NCBI GenBank assembly: GCA_035236585.1
Contig: CP141132.1
Location: 28,603,445-28,667,444 of the forward strand
Origin: Warburgia ugandensis
Taxonomy: Eukaryota; Streptophyta; Magnoliopsida; Canellales; Canellaceae
Direction of reading: 5' to 3'
Length of the DNA: 64,000 nucleotides
Shown piece by piece: positions 21,263-32,876 of the stretch. A program made the translations under genes and the position numbers. Numbering within the stretch: position 1 is the first letter of the stretch; each line of letters opens with the position of its first letter. The notes beneath the pieces are model-generated. The model was not told where the DNA came from, made no database searches, and worked only from the letters and a program-made list of their open reading frames with translations.

Positions 21263-22860
21263 ACATGTTACGATGTACTTGTATAGGAGGACGTCCTCTA
21301 TTACATGTTACATATAGGACAGTTCTAGATGAACCGTCCTATATTACATATCATATTGTAATATAAGATGGTTCCAAATGAATCGTCCTATATTACTATT
21401 AGTTCACAATAAATAAATAGGTTGCATGTCAAACAGGTCAACACGATGGGTCATGTTGATTGACCTGAACACGACATGATTTTTGGCGTGTCGTTTTCGG
21501 GTTGACCTGAAAATGACACGAACACGATAAGACTCAACCCAAACCCGCAAAATTCGTGTCGAGTTCGTGTCATGTTATCGTGTCGTGTCATATTTTGCCA
21601 CCCCTATCTTTGGGTGCCGAGGTTCACAAACCTCGTCAAAGAAGATGATAGCTCGAATCATCAATCGAGCCGACCAATCTCCTCAGCACGCGAGCAGGAA
21701 CCAAAACCCTAAGATTTTGGAACAATCCATGCATTGTTGAGTGCCAGATTGAAAAGGGGATCTTTGCATGCTAGCTTTGGAGGGCTTCATGACAAATCTG
21801 AGCCAATTCAGCTCATTCCAAAGAGGAAAAAAAAACACACAAAAATGCATATAATAGGTGAGATATACAAAACCCAACTCTTAATTTGATGAATTTTGTG
21901 GAATCCGTGCATTTTTGTGCTAAATCTAGAATTACGGATAATCCAATCCCCAATCCAAGTGTAGGGATAGGTAATTTAGTGCATGATGTAACTCTGATCA
22001 CACAAAAGCTTTAGACCTAGGCCGAAAATTGATCAGACTATCTCAGCCGTCTGATCGGGTACTGTTCATATAGTAACCTTTTGACGTCTGATCGACGATC
22101 AAACACCACAAATGAGTTTTAGAGCACTGAAATCACTAGGATATGGCATAATTGAAAATTTTAGATTGAAATTGATCTAAAAATCAAAATTGTTTGATTG
22201 GATAGTAGAAAAATAAGGACCTGCCACTTTTGATTGGTGGTTAGATACTACCATAATGTACCCTAACCTCTAATAAGTTAAGATACTTGGAAAAATGCAA
22301 GATAAGGCCATTGGACAATAAAAACAACTTACAGTTACTTAAGATGAATGTGGATTGCCAATCCATGGCCAATGGCATGGATTGGAAATCCAGTAACTGT
22401 TGTCATTCAGCTAGCTTTCAACCAATAGCTAATGAAACACCCTTATAGTAATAAGCATTACTAACTTGCCTTATGACAACCAGTGCCAGGGACAAACTTA
22501 GTGGAAGCTTCCATATTCGAAAAGTTAGGAGAAGTCCTAGAATTATATATTTAAATGTGTTTTGTATCTTATAGGGGCGTGATTAATTGGGAGTGCATAT
22601 GCAAACTGAGTGAAGTATTCACTTCAGTGAACTAGAAGAGCACCAGTTAAGGTAGGTGAAATTAAGATTGCTAAGATTTTTGCTATATGCGTATTTGTAT
22701 ATGAATTTTGAGTATTGAAACAAGTCTTTTTACTTTATATGAAAAGTAAGATGAATGTGCATGCTGAAAGTTAACCATGATTAAACTGTTCATGCAAAAG
22801 CTATACATTATTGTGAATTATGTGAGAAAATATAAGACGGATACCAAAAACTTGTGAGTT

Positions 22861-23100
22861 GACTCATATGAGTGAAAGGGGTCATTATGATGTGGGCGGG
22901 CCAAGGAGTCATTATGATGTGGGCGTCCCTTTGGGTTGGACAAGCTACCGGTTCCTAAAATTTAGCCCCATTGTTTAGGAAGTTTGATGCATTCTGAGGG
23001 GTCATTATGATGTGGGCGGGCCACGAAGTCATTATGATGTGGGTGGGCCTTCGGGCTAAACAACCTACTGATCTCTTAGGATTAAAGCCTTGAGGTGTGT
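22861..23100 (+). repeat. 120-bp tandem duplication in LTR C, with an internal 27-bp repeat
   Basis: GTCATTATGATGTGGG starts at 22881, 22908, 23001 and 23028: 27 bp apart within a pair and 120 bp between pairs. The rest of the unit (GGACAAGCTACCGGTTCCTA and AACAACCTACTGATCTCTTA) is also duplicated with divergence. Confidence 0.85.
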
Positions 23101-23513
23101 CTTTGGGTTTGGTGTGCCTTTGGGTTTAACCCATTACATCAACTCATTGCGCCAAAGATGATAATATTGTCTGTTGTGTACTTGATGCATGCAGCAACGT
23201 GTTGGTATTTGGTAATGGGAAATGGGAAATGGCTTGTATGAGCAAAGACTGATATCAAGAAATGAAAATGATTAGTGAGTTTGACATGTGACCACATACT
23301 TGCATTTCAAGAATATGTTTTAGTATTAATGCATTGATGTTTTTCCATCTTGGCATGAATTTATGATGCTGATGAATGTTGAATTATTTCAACCTAAATG
23401 ATAATTAAATATTAGGGCATGCTTCAGCATGGACAAAATAAATTATATAGAATATCATGATTTTGTTTATATACAACTGCTTCTTATTCCACCTACACAA
23501 ATGCAAGTTTATT

Positions 23514-23541
23514 GAGATATTGTATTTGTTTACAATACCTT
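23514..23541. promoter_or_regulatory. Conserved LTR palindrome (family C, imperfect)
   Basis: GAGATATTGTA...TACAATACCTTAG about 550 bp before the LTR end. The left arm is the same sequence as the family-D hairpin GAGATATTGTAAA. Confidence 0.45.
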
Positions 23542-24099
23542 AGAGCAAAGGATTCCCAAGAAGTAGGAGCTTACTGATAGGAGTACGCTGATGAAAAGCT
23601 TTTGACTTAGGCAGGTAATAATTAGTTTATGTTTGTACTTTATCAGAAATGGGAAAGAGACTGCTATACATATAATTTTGAGAAGTTTGGATAACTTATG
23701 TGATTGGGTTGTGATGTGGATTTCTAGGTGTGTTTTGTTGGATTTGATTTGTCTTTATTTAGTCTAATGTATGAAAAGGAGACAACCTCCATTAATGTTT
23801 TGAAATTTTCAACAAATGTTTATTAGGTAATTCGCAATGGCATGCATTAAATGTCATATGTTCGAAAAATAGAGGAAACTCAGCTAGATTTTTGGTAGAA
23901 ATGAGCACTCATTTCACCGAGAATCCTTGTTTTTGAGAAAAGAAAAATGACACTCAGGGTTTTTCAAAATGAATTTAAAAGAAAAGATTCTTTCACAGTT
24001 GTTTATACTTTAAAAATAATTTTATTAGAAATCGAGCTCGCTAAGTCAATGTCTTTTGGATTTAAAAAGTGTTATGAAAACCCGGGTGGTCACACTGAT

Positions 24100-25129
24100 C
24101 AAGTGTAGTTTTTTATGATCTTCAAAACAAAGATCATTGAGTATCCATCACAGAGGATCTACAGGTAGATTTGGGTCTCCTTCCTCACTGAGGATTGAGT
24201 TCCAAAGTCTTCTTAGCCTCTAGTGAGCCTAGCACTGTTAGATCCTTCTCATGTTCCTAGTTTCCAAGGACTACGAGAGGTGGATTTGGACACTTTTCCA
24301 AGATTGGGATTTTGGGGAGTTTCATTGGACTGAGATCATGGGCCAACTCACTGGAGAGATATTGTTTCTAATCCCTAAATGGGTTTTAAGTAGTTTGACA
24401 TTGATTTGCTAGACTTTTTTTTTAGTATTAGGGGTTGCGACCTATGCAGTACTACCATGCCTTATCTTGCTTGTGAAGGATTCCACCAATGCAACCTCTA
24501 AGCTTTAGTGTGTGTGAGTTCACTCTCAAGGATTATCAACAGATCTAGCTTCCTAAGCCTTATATTAAGAATCATCGCATCTTCCAACTGGAGGCTAAGC
24601 AACAGGTAAGTTTTATAACTATTTTCGCTTTATGTTTTCTATCTCAATTGAATCTTGACCCTTTATTAATTCAGTGTCTCAATTTCCACTAGAGGATGTG
24701 AAGACATTGGATTGGTTAGATGTGGTGAACAGGCACCACGCCAAGAAGCTCAACACTAAGGTTTATCTCACTTCTCATTCTCTTGCCTTCTTTGTCTCTT
24801 TTGAAAAGAATTAACTTTTAGAGTTCTTGACATTCTAATTTTCCATGTTAAACATTCTCCCCGTGAGCCATAGGCTCCATATCTGGAGGGATGATGCAGA
24901 GAGCACTTATGGTAGCTAGAGTTGGTAAGGATGGTCCATTTGGTGATTAGCCAACGCTAATGTAGCCCCAACCTCAGTTTCACTCTTAGCCACTGGTGAG
25001 CCTTGCTCGTGAAGGATTTGAAGGCTATGGAGGGTGCATTGGGCAAGGAGGGGACCCACCATAGAGGAGAGGACATCCCAATGAGGCACTTGAGCATTCA
25101 AGCTAGGCTTAGAGGCCCCGCAGAGTTGG
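24100..25129 (+). pseudogene. Unassigned degraded coding remnant, right half
   Basis: Continues the non-LTR sequence that stops at 20013. Frames near 24260-24420 give YERWIWTLFQDWDFGEFHW and EIMGQLTGEILFLIPKWVL, and near 24500-24600 LPKPYIKNHRIFQLEAKQQ, then GTAAG at 24606, which could be a splice donor. No family is recognised. Many breaks. The 61-65-codon frames at 24916-25200 on both strands are probably chance. Confidence 0.3.
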
Positions 25130-26051
25130 AGAGGAGAAAAGGAATTTTTTTACATTTATTATTTCAAAAACATGGCAATTATTTACTTGTATTTGATTGA
25201 TGAATGATAATTTTTTTATATGGATGACATATCTTTCTATCATTTTTGTAATATGTGGAATATGCTTGGAATTTATCAAAAGATAAAAATTAATGGAAAT
25301 TTTTATATACATTTCTTTTATCTCTAAAAGTGCTTATTTGAAAAATAAAAAAGTCACATTACCACATGTCCTAGGAGTTGACAACTCGGAAAAGTGACCA
25401 AAATATTCATAGAGATCTCAAGCCTCGAGTCAAAATGTAACCAATTGAGGTGGCTAAATATTTTTTAGTACATGCCACTTACAGTTTATGATCGTATAAT
25501 CTAGTTTTCCTATACTTTATGATTAGAAAAAACAGGTAGCTAGGAAACCAAAAGTGATTTATTTATATTTTTATTTATTTTTATCTTTTGGTGAGTTCAG
25601 TAACTGAAATTCAAAGTGGGACCTCTCCCGAACCATTTTTACAATCTTGGATTAGGAAAATTGTAGGAAATGAAGATCAAAGGTAATTTTTTTTATTATA
25701 AATTATATCCTTTTATTTGAATGCATTCATACCTTTGAAAATATATGTAATGCTTTGATGAATTTATGAACTTCATTTTTATTCCTTTGTAGTAGATGAC
25801 AATGACATGAGATTGAATATAGTGACATGAATGGATGGGATTAGTAAGAGAGAGAAATAATTAATTGATACAAATTATTGTGCAAATGGTCAATTCTTTA
25901 CTCTCATGGATTGATTATGACTTGAATGAGTATTGCATTGGTTTTTGGGACCATGACGATCGTGTTTTTTAGATTTGTTGATGGGAAAATCTACCTACTA
26001 TTGGGACATTAGGAACTTGATGATAGTTTAACAAGATGATGTGTAAGAGGA
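25130..26051. other. Unassigned AT-rich stretch
   Basis: No coding frame, repeat or element end is recognised. It ends where sequence alignable to the family-D LTR begins abruptly at about 26052. Confidence 0.4.
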
Positions 26052-27724
26052 GATCATGAATGATCAAAAACAACAAAAGAAAATAAATACAAATGTAGAG
26101 TAGATTATTATTATGTAAATATACTTGTAATATAGATTTATTAGGTTAGAATATCTAAACCCTTGATCATATGTGATTCAAGGAAGAAAGATTATGATCA
26201 TCCTACTTAAGGATGATCAAAAGACCATGTAGTATGTGCCTTTGGATAGAAAGATAATATTATACATATGATTTGACAGATATACATTGATCAAGACTAT
26301 GACAGACTTCAAGGATCAAGAATACCCTATTGAGGTAGGAGGATTTTATGAATGCATCTATATGAAAGATACATGTTAAATACATGATCTTATGTATAGA
26401 AATGTTGACATGTAGAATGCAAATGCCTTGTGCTAAATCCTTATGATCCAACCAAATAATGAGAAAATATATATGAAATGATTAAGTGTAGAGTTGAAGA
26501 AAACCCTAAGTTAATAGGGAAGTAGAAGATATTCCAGCCCTAGATAAACAGACATATTGTCTAATACATATAAGAAATATTTTACATACAAGCATGGAGG
26601 CTTATGGTTTTGTTTTAAATGGGCATGAGATTGGGGATGCTATGCTAGGGGAGTTATGAGGGTTTGGCCACCCTCTATCCAAAATTTGTTGAAAATGAAT
26701 TCCATGCCTAAGAAAGGCAAAAAAGTCGAGTGGGGCAATTATGGGAAGACCGCCACTGTGATAGCCATGGTCCCCCCATACGAACATGGATTTTACATTC
26801 CACTGAATATGGTATGAGTGGATTATTGAGTAGTTATCCAAGTGTGCTGTATGGATTAGACTACAAGCATGGTAGTCCTTTGATTTATTTTGCACTATGA
26901 TGTATATGAGATAGGCATAGTGAGATGCCTCATATATGGCACAATGAAATGCCAGGTAATTATATATTATCAATATTCCCAAGAAAAAGGGAATTCCCAG
27001 TATAGTAACTAGCTGATATACTAATCTCTTACAATTGAAAGAGTTGACTAGCTTAGTTGGGAATGAGAATTGAATATTTTTACTATCTTGATGAATTTGT
27101 TCATATACATTATGTATAAGGATGTACATAAGTGATAAAAGAAAGGTTATATAAATGAGATTGATCCATGATCATGTTTATGACAGAAATGAATAATGGG
27201 ATTAATGAGTATTATGATGATATTTTCAAATTATGATACTTCTTTAATCTCCTACCAAGCATAGCTTGCTGAGATATTGTAAATATTTGAATGTTTACAA
27301 TATCTCAAATACAGAGAAGGAGAGTTAGGAGCTCAAGACTTGAGAAGACTTGAAAGAATAATCACTCAGGGTATATCCATTGAAGACATGTATTTTATTT
27401 GAGGGCATTATGTGTATTGAGAGATTTTACTATATGTGAGCTTTGAAATTTGGATTATGTAATTTGTACAGGTATTGTAATGATACCAAGCTATACTATG
27501 AACCATTGGATGGATCCTAAAGTTTAATAAAAGTTTATTCCTTCAATGTAATTTTATCTTGTACAAAACTCTACTTATGTTATGAAGTGATGACTTGGGT
27601 TTTACAAAACAAGTTCTAAAAAAAGAATTTCCATTGCTTTGTTTTGCAAAAAAAATTTACTACTAAGGGCCCTGACTTTGCAAAATGTATTACAAAATGC
27701 ATCATAAAAACCTGGGTCATCACA
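26052..27724 (+). repeat. 5' LTR of the chromovirus, truncated at its 5' side
   Basis: It matches 35195-36721 of the 3' LTR from GAGGAGATC(A/T)TGAATGATCA onward and ends ACCTGGGTCATCACA. The first approximately 2.9 kb of the LTR, including the promoter region, is absent on this side. No second element was recognised at the junction, so this may be a deletion or an ectopic recombination point. Confidence 0.85.
27271..27306. promoter_or_regulatory. Conserved LTR hairpin (family D)
   Basis: GAGATATTGTAAA, a 10-nt loop, then TTTACAATATCTC: a perfect 13-bp stem, 418 bp before the LTR end. It is preceded by CTACCAAGCATAGCTTGCT. Confidence 0.75.
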
Positions 27725-27726
27725 AT

Positions 27727-27738
27727 TGGTATTAGAGC
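27727..27738 (+). promoter_or_regulatory. Primer binding site (initiator-Met tRNA)
   Basis: TGGTATTAGAGC two bases after the LTR end. It matches the initiator-Met tRNA 3' complement at 11 of 12 positions. Confidence 0.85.
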
Positions 27739-27847
27739 TAATCATCCATTCACAGTTACAACCTAGTGTGTCCAAGGAAGAAATTACAATCCAAATATAA
27801 ATTTAGATACAAAGAGTTATATCGATTATTGATAGAAAATTTGGTTT

Positions 27848-28975
27848 ATGAGTAGATGGCAGACATCTTAGAATGCTCCAGAGAATAATATGGAGGGATT
27901 AACCATGAACTATATGGAGGAAATGGTGACTAGAATGTTGAGGAATCTTCTTCCTCAAATCCAACAGCCCCAAAGTTCATCACCTCCAATTGATATACCA
28001 AGTGCTCAAGTTCATCCTAAAATAAGACACATCACACCAACACCAACACTAGATACTTCCACACTAGTACAAGCGCAATCTTCCCTTGTGCTAAGTAAGG
28101 GAGTTGGAAATTCTTCATTAGCACCGGAAAAGATTGATAAAATGATGGAGAGATTTCAAAAGATGGTTATCAGATATAATGGCAAGGGTGATGCCAAGAA
28201 GACGAAGGAATGGGTATATGAAATAGAAAGGACTTTCAGTGCATTACCTACTCCTCCAGAATTGAAAGTCAAGTTTGCCACATATCTATTAAAATAAGAG
28301 GATGCATTTTGGTGGAGGTCAACCAACAACACCTTCTTTCCAAATTCTGAAGAAACTACATGGGAGGAATTCAAAGAATTTTTCAATCATAAGTATTTTC
28401 CTATCTATGTAAAATCAAGAAAGGAGAAGGAGTTCTTGGAACTTAAACAAGGGAATCTATTGGTGGTGGATTATGACAATAAATTCATCCAATTGAAGAG
28501 ATTTGCTGCACATGTTTGTGATATAGAGATGCACACATTGGACAGATTCATCGAAGGGTTGAAGGCGAAAGTCATGGGTACTAAACCCACCACTCTGGAA
28601 GATTGTGAGAAATGGATTCTAAGTTTGAAAAAGAGTTCAAGAAGAGTTAAACCACTAGGTTTGGAGGAGGTGGAAACTTCAACTAAAGGCCTTTACAGAA
28701 GGGAAAAAGACCCTTCAACAACTTTAGACCTCCAAGAAGTCAAGGGAATCATATCAAAAGAAGAACTTGTCCTAAATGTAGAAGATTCCACTTTGGGAAT
28801 ATATGCCCCACTCCCTTACAACAACAACCTTTGATCAAATGTTACAATTGTGGAGAATTTGGACACATGTCTACAAACTACAACAAACCATTAGCAGTTA
28901 GGGAGGCAAAACCAAATAATGTCCCTTGCCCCCAAGGGAGGGTATTTGCTATTACTGATGTCCAGGTTGGAACAT
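27848..28975 (+). pseudogene. Chromovirus gag
   Basis: The start region carries MEGLTMNYMEEMVTRMLRNL, also found in the gag of the minus-strand element (MERLTMDNVEEMVTRVLRNL near 45268). The capsid part is recognisable by KTKEWVYEIERTFSAL and LKVKFATYLLK, then KQGNLLVVDYDNKFIQLKRF and DRFIEGLKAKV (Retrotrans_gag). A zinc-knuckle segment IKCYNCGEFGHMSTN ends the region. Gag would form the particle around the RNA. A fossil with a few breaks. Confidence 0.88.
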
Positions 28976-29280
28976 CTAATATAGTAATAGAAGGTACATT
29001 ACTAGTATCTGATCCCATGATAAAGTATTGTTTGATTCAGGATCTACCCATTCCTTTATCTCCTGTGTATTTACATCTAGTATACAATTGTCAATGAAAA
29101 ACTTAAGATTCAATCTAGATGTAACAACACTAATTGGTAAAATAGTTAGAGTAAAAGAATACCTTCATACTGTACCTGTAGAAGTACTGGGTAAAAGAAT
29201 GGATATAGATTTGATTCTACTCAACATGGTAGATTTTGACATTATACTAGGTATGGACTGGTTAGCAAAATACTAGGTAA
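28976..29280 (+). pseudogene. Chromovirus aspartic protease
   Basis: MFDSGSTHSFIS (29028 on) carries the DSG active-site motif. It is followed by EYLHTVPVEVLGKRMDIDLI and VDFDIILGMDWLAKY, the ILGMDWL signature of the gypsy protease C-terminus. The enzyme would cut the polyprotein. A fossil. Confidence 0.9.
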
Positions 29281-29429
29281 CAATGGATTGTCACAAGAAG
29301 AAAATCACATTTAGCATACCTAGTGAGGAAGTATTAGTATTGTATAGTAAACACAATGACTTAGACAAATCAATCATATCAGCTATGAAAGCTGTCAAAC
29401 ATATGTCTAAGGGATGTTAGGCATTTTTA

Positions 29430-30330
29430 GCAATAGTGGTTGCTTTGGATGTTGAACAACCCAAGATAATAGAAATTGATATAGTCAGGGAATTCACAGA
29501 TGTCTTTCCAGAAGAACTTCTAGGATTACCACCCCATTGGAAAATTGAGTTTACCCTTGAATTAATTCCTGGTACAACTCCAATTTCCAAAGCCCCCCAT
29601 AGAATGGCCCCAACAAAATTAAAAGAATTGAAAAGCCAAATACAAGAGTTGTTAGACAGAGGGTGCGTTCGACCAAGTAGTTCACCATGGGGAGCACTAG
29701 TGATATTTGTGAAGAAAAAGGATGGGTCCATGAGATTGTGCATCGACTATAGAATGTTGAACAATGTAACAGTAAAGAATAGATACCCCTTACCTCGCAT
29801 TAATGATCTCTTTGATCAACTTCAATCTGCTAAGGTCTTTTCTAAAATTGACCTTAGATTAGGATATCATCAATTGCGTATTAAGGATGAGGATATACCC
29901 AAGTCAGCATTCAGAACTTGGTATGGGCATTATGAGTTTCTAGTTATGTCTTTTGGACTGACCAATGCACCAGCAGTATTTATGGATTTGATGAACAAAA
30001 TATTCAAGGAATACTTAGACAATTTTGTGATAGTATTTATTGATGACATATTGATCTACTCTACCAGTATCAAAGAACATCAAGAACACTTACAAATTGT
30101 ACTAAATACCCTCAGGACACATAAATTATTTGGTAAATTTAGTAAGTGTGAATTCTGATTAGAGAAAGTCAATTTCCTATGTCATGTAATTTCTAAGAAT
30201 GGGGTAGAAGTGGACCCAAGCAAGGTTGAAGCAGTCATGAATTGGGGAAAACCTAAGACAGTAACAGAAATACATAGTTTTCTGGGATTGGTAGGATACT
30301 ACTATAGTTTATTCAAGGATTTTCCTGTAT
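29430..30330 (+). pseudogene. Chromovirus reverse transcriptase
   Basis: The open stretch 29436-30158 contains [75 protein letters not shown] and [20 protein letters not shown], in the normal order of fingers, palm and active site (the IDD motif). Thumb and connection text (NGVEVDPSKVEAV, FLGLVGYY-like) follows to about 30330. The spacing matches an ordinary gypsy RT. A fossil with few breaks in this domain. Confidence 0.93.
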
Positions 30331-30419
30331 AGCCCTTCCTTTGACTACATTAACTAGAAAAGGGGTACAGTTTACCTAGACAGAGGAGTATGAGAATAGT
30401 TTTCAAGAATTAAAGAAGA

Positions 30420-30850
30420 GATTGACTACACACCAGTATTGACAATATCATCAAGTAGTGGGGGTTATGAAATATACTGTGATGCTTCAGGCAAAGGATT
30501 AGGTAGTGTACTAATGCAAAATGGAAAATTCATTGCTTATGCTTCTAGGAAATTGAAGAAGCATGAAATGAACTACTTAGTACACAACCTAGAGTTAGCA
30601 GTTGTAGCATTTGCCTTGAAAATTTGGAGACATTATTTGTATGAAGAAAAATTCAGTGTATTCACAGATCATAAGTCTTAAATACATCTTCACTCAAGCT
30701 CATCTAAACATGAGATAAAGAAGATGGATGGAATACATCAAAGACTATGATTTCACCACCTAATACCATCCTGGAAAAGTGAACATAGTGGCTGATGTGT
30801 TAAGTAGACAGACAAGAGCTGTACTTACAAACTTCACCATTAAATTAGCT
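30420..30850 (+). pseudogene. Chromovirus RNase H
   Basis: [20 protein letters not shown], then [40 protein letters not shown] and FSVFTDHKS, the RNase H fold order of gypsy pol including the DAS and TDHKS motifs. Text like GKVNIVADVLSRQ near 30775-30810 ends the domain. A fossil. Confidence 0.9.
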
Positions 30851-30949
30851 TTTGTGTATAGAATTCTTAAAGCCCAAGAAGTTGATATAATAACTTAGGA
30901 ATTGTGTAGAAAGACAGGACTTTGTAAGGGTACAGATGGAGGGATAGAT

Positions 30950-31760
30950 TTTTAGGAGAGATTAGTGGTTCCTTCAAACACATAATTGAGAAAAGAACTA
31001 TTACAAGAAGCCCATCAATCCAAATTTTCTATATACCCAGGAGGTACTAAGATGTATTAGGATTTAAAAAGAAACTTTTGTTGGGAAGGCATGAAAACAA
31101 ATATAGGGAAATTAATGGCTAAGTGTCTAAATTGTCAACAAGTAAAAGCTAAACATCAAAGACCAATTGGAATGTTACAAACATTGGAACTTCCAAAATG
31201 GAAATGGGACAACATCATTATGGATTTTGTGGTAGGATTACCAAGGACAAGGGAAGTTCATGACATGATTTGGGTTATTGTGGATAGATTAACAAAATCA
31301 ACACATTTCCTTCGAATTAGACAAAATCAATCAGTGTCAGTGGATAGTCTAGTTAAGTTGTACATAAAAGAAATAGTAAGTCTTCATGGGATTCCATTAT
31401 CCATCATCTCTGATAGACATGGGAGATTTGCTTCAAGATGTTGGAAGAGTGTACAACAAGCGTTGGGAACTTCTATTAGGTTCAGTACAACATTTCATCC
31501 CCAAACAGATGGACAGTCAATAAGAACTATACAGGCACTAGAAGATATGTTGAGGGCATGTGCATATAACTGTAAAGGAAACTGGGGTGAACATCTTCTA
31601 TTGGTAGAATTCGCGTATAATAGTAGTTTTCAAACTAGTATCGGCATGGCACCATATGAAGCATTGTTTAGGTGACCATGTCGATCACCAACTTGTTGGA
31701 GTGAAGTTGGAGAAATAAAACTAATGAAGTCAAAACTTGTGGAATAGTGTACAAACAAGG
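30950..31760 (+). pseudogene. Chromovirus integrase
   Basis: The N-terminal zinc-binding part ends with KLMAKCLNCQQVKAKHQRPI. The catalytic core follows: WDNIIMDFVVGLPRT, WVIVDRLTKSTHFLRIRQNQ, SLHGIPLSIISDRHGRFASR, TSIRFSTTFHPQTDGQSIRT and LLLVEFAYNSSFQTSIGMAP. The order and spacing of the D, D and E positions suit the rve family. Integrase would insert the DNA copy into the chromosome. A fossil. Confidence 0.92.
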
Positions 31761-31765
31761 TTAGA

Positions 31766-32240
31766 ATGATAAAGAAGGGGTTGTTAACGGCACATAGTCA
31801 TCAGAAGAGTTACGCCGACAAAAGACGTAGAAATCTGGAATTTGAAGTGGGAGAGCACGTATCTTTTAAACTATCACCAGTTAAAGGGGCCATGAGATTT
31901 GGAAACCAAGGAAAACGCAGCCCTAGTTTCATTAGTCCATTTGAAATAGTAAAAAGAATTGGTCTAGTAGCTTACAAATTTGCTTTGCCACCTCAACTCT
32001 CTAAAGTATGGAAATACCTACAAGATGATACGCATATACTTCAAAGTGTGCCAGAGGAATTGAAGCCAGGCCTAACCTTTGAAGAAAGGGCAATACGTAT
32101 TTTGGACGACAAAGAGTAGAAGTTAAGAACCAAAACAATTTCCGTAGTTAAGGTTTTGTGGCAACATCACTTTATTGAAGAAGCCACATGGGAAACAAAA
32201 GTAGAAATGAGGAAGTCACACCCTAATTTATTTAAATAAG
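31766..32240 (+). pseudogene. Integrase C-terminus and chromodomain
   Basis: KSYADKRRRNLEFEVGEHVS, then FISPFEIVKRIGLVAYKFAL and LPPQLSKVWKYL-type text is the gypsy GPY/F-type module. At about 32130-32240 the text KTISVVKVLWQHHFIEEATW and KVEMRKSHPNLF is a chromodomain of the type that targets chromoviruses to heterochromatin. This module defines the element as a chromovirus. A fossil. Confidence 0.88.
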
Positions 32241-32274
32241 TTGTAGTGTTACAAATTTCGAGGCTGAAACTATT

Positions 32275-32289
32275 GTAAGGGTGGAAGAT
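32275..32289 (+). promoter_or_regulatory. Polypurine tract
   Basis: TAAGGGTGGAAGA directly before the 3' LTR, in the context ACAAATTTCGAGGCTGAAAC shared with the other family-D elements. Confidence 0.85.
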
Positions 32290-32868
32290 TGTAATAACCC
32301 CAATTTTTGTAAATTGATTTGAGAAAATCAATCACAGTTTGAAACTTCATAAGACTCGGGTTAGGATATTAGGTTAAAAGCAAATATCTTTTCATAGAGA
32401 TTAAATAATGAGTGAAAACTTAAAAATTAAGAATGTACACTAAAAATCAAATCAAATGACACTAATTTCGTTAAATTTTGAGTTAGAATGAAAAATCTCA
32501 ATTTTCTACATAAAAGGGTAAAACAGTCATTTTTACCCATAACCAAGATTTAAAATTTGAATATTTGGAATGTAACTAAAAAATCAAAAGGTAATAGAAA
32601 AATTGATTCTAGCACCATTGAGTACACTAAAATCCGAGTTTGGATAAATAATATTCATTTTTATGAATAAAAGGGCAAAATAGTCTTTTCACATGAAAGT
32701 GGGGCCCACAAAGTAGGCCAATGTTTTGGAAGCAACAATAATTGACCAATGTACTACCAGGTTGTAGGGGAGGAAAATTTCAAGGTGCAAACTCCACCCC
32801 TAAATAAAATAATAAAAAGAAAGAAGGAGATTTTTATGAAAAATTAATTTAAAATTCAAGAACTCGAG

Positions 32869-32876
32869 TATAAATA
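32869..32876 (+). promoter_or_regulatory. Candidate TATA box in family-D 3' LTR
   Basis: GAGTATAAATAATTATG, 579 bp into the LTR. The LARD LTRs have TATAAATA at 609 and 615 bp and the minus-strand LTR has one at 563 bp. Confidence 0.6.

Larger units (their letters stand above)
20482..21395. repeat. Six dispersed copies of a 33-39-bp hairpin inside the hAT element
   Basis: The general form is AATATAGGACGGTTCC, a short loop, then GGAACCGTCCTATATT. Copies lie at 20482-20520, 20998-21036, 21145-21183, 21226-21262, 21312-21344 and 21359-21395. Arm changes in one half are often but not always matched in the other. Several copies lie at regular 81-86-bp spacing. Confidence 0.9.
20295..21606. mobile_element. 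hAT-superfamily DNA transposon, non-autonomous, 1.3 kb
   Basis: The ends are TAGGCCTGGCAA (left) and, reading inward from the right, TAGGGGTGGCAA: 12-bp terminal inverted repeats with two differences, in the form common for plant hAT elements. The flanks are a perfect 8-bp duplication TCTTTGGG (20287-20294 and 21607-21614), the hAT target-site length. Subterminal stretches (20310-20470 and 21420-21590) are full of CACGACACG/CGTGTCGTG repeats, likely transposase-binding sites. No transposase is encoded. The middle carries six hairpins, an 81-bp tandem repeat and a duplicated segment of unknown origin. Confidence 0.92.
20014..24094 (+). mobile_element. Solo LTR, family C, with a nested hAT element
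   Basis: It begins TGTAACAACAGCC and ends AACCCGGGTGGTCACA. The flanks are CTAAT (20009-20013) and CTGAT (24095-24099), a 5-bp duplication with one difference. Removing the hAT insertion and its duplicated 8 bp leaves about 2.76 kb, the same size class as families A and B. No primer site or polypurine tract adjoins it, so it is a solo LTR. A purine-rich tract lies at 20125-20235. Confidence 0.85.
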
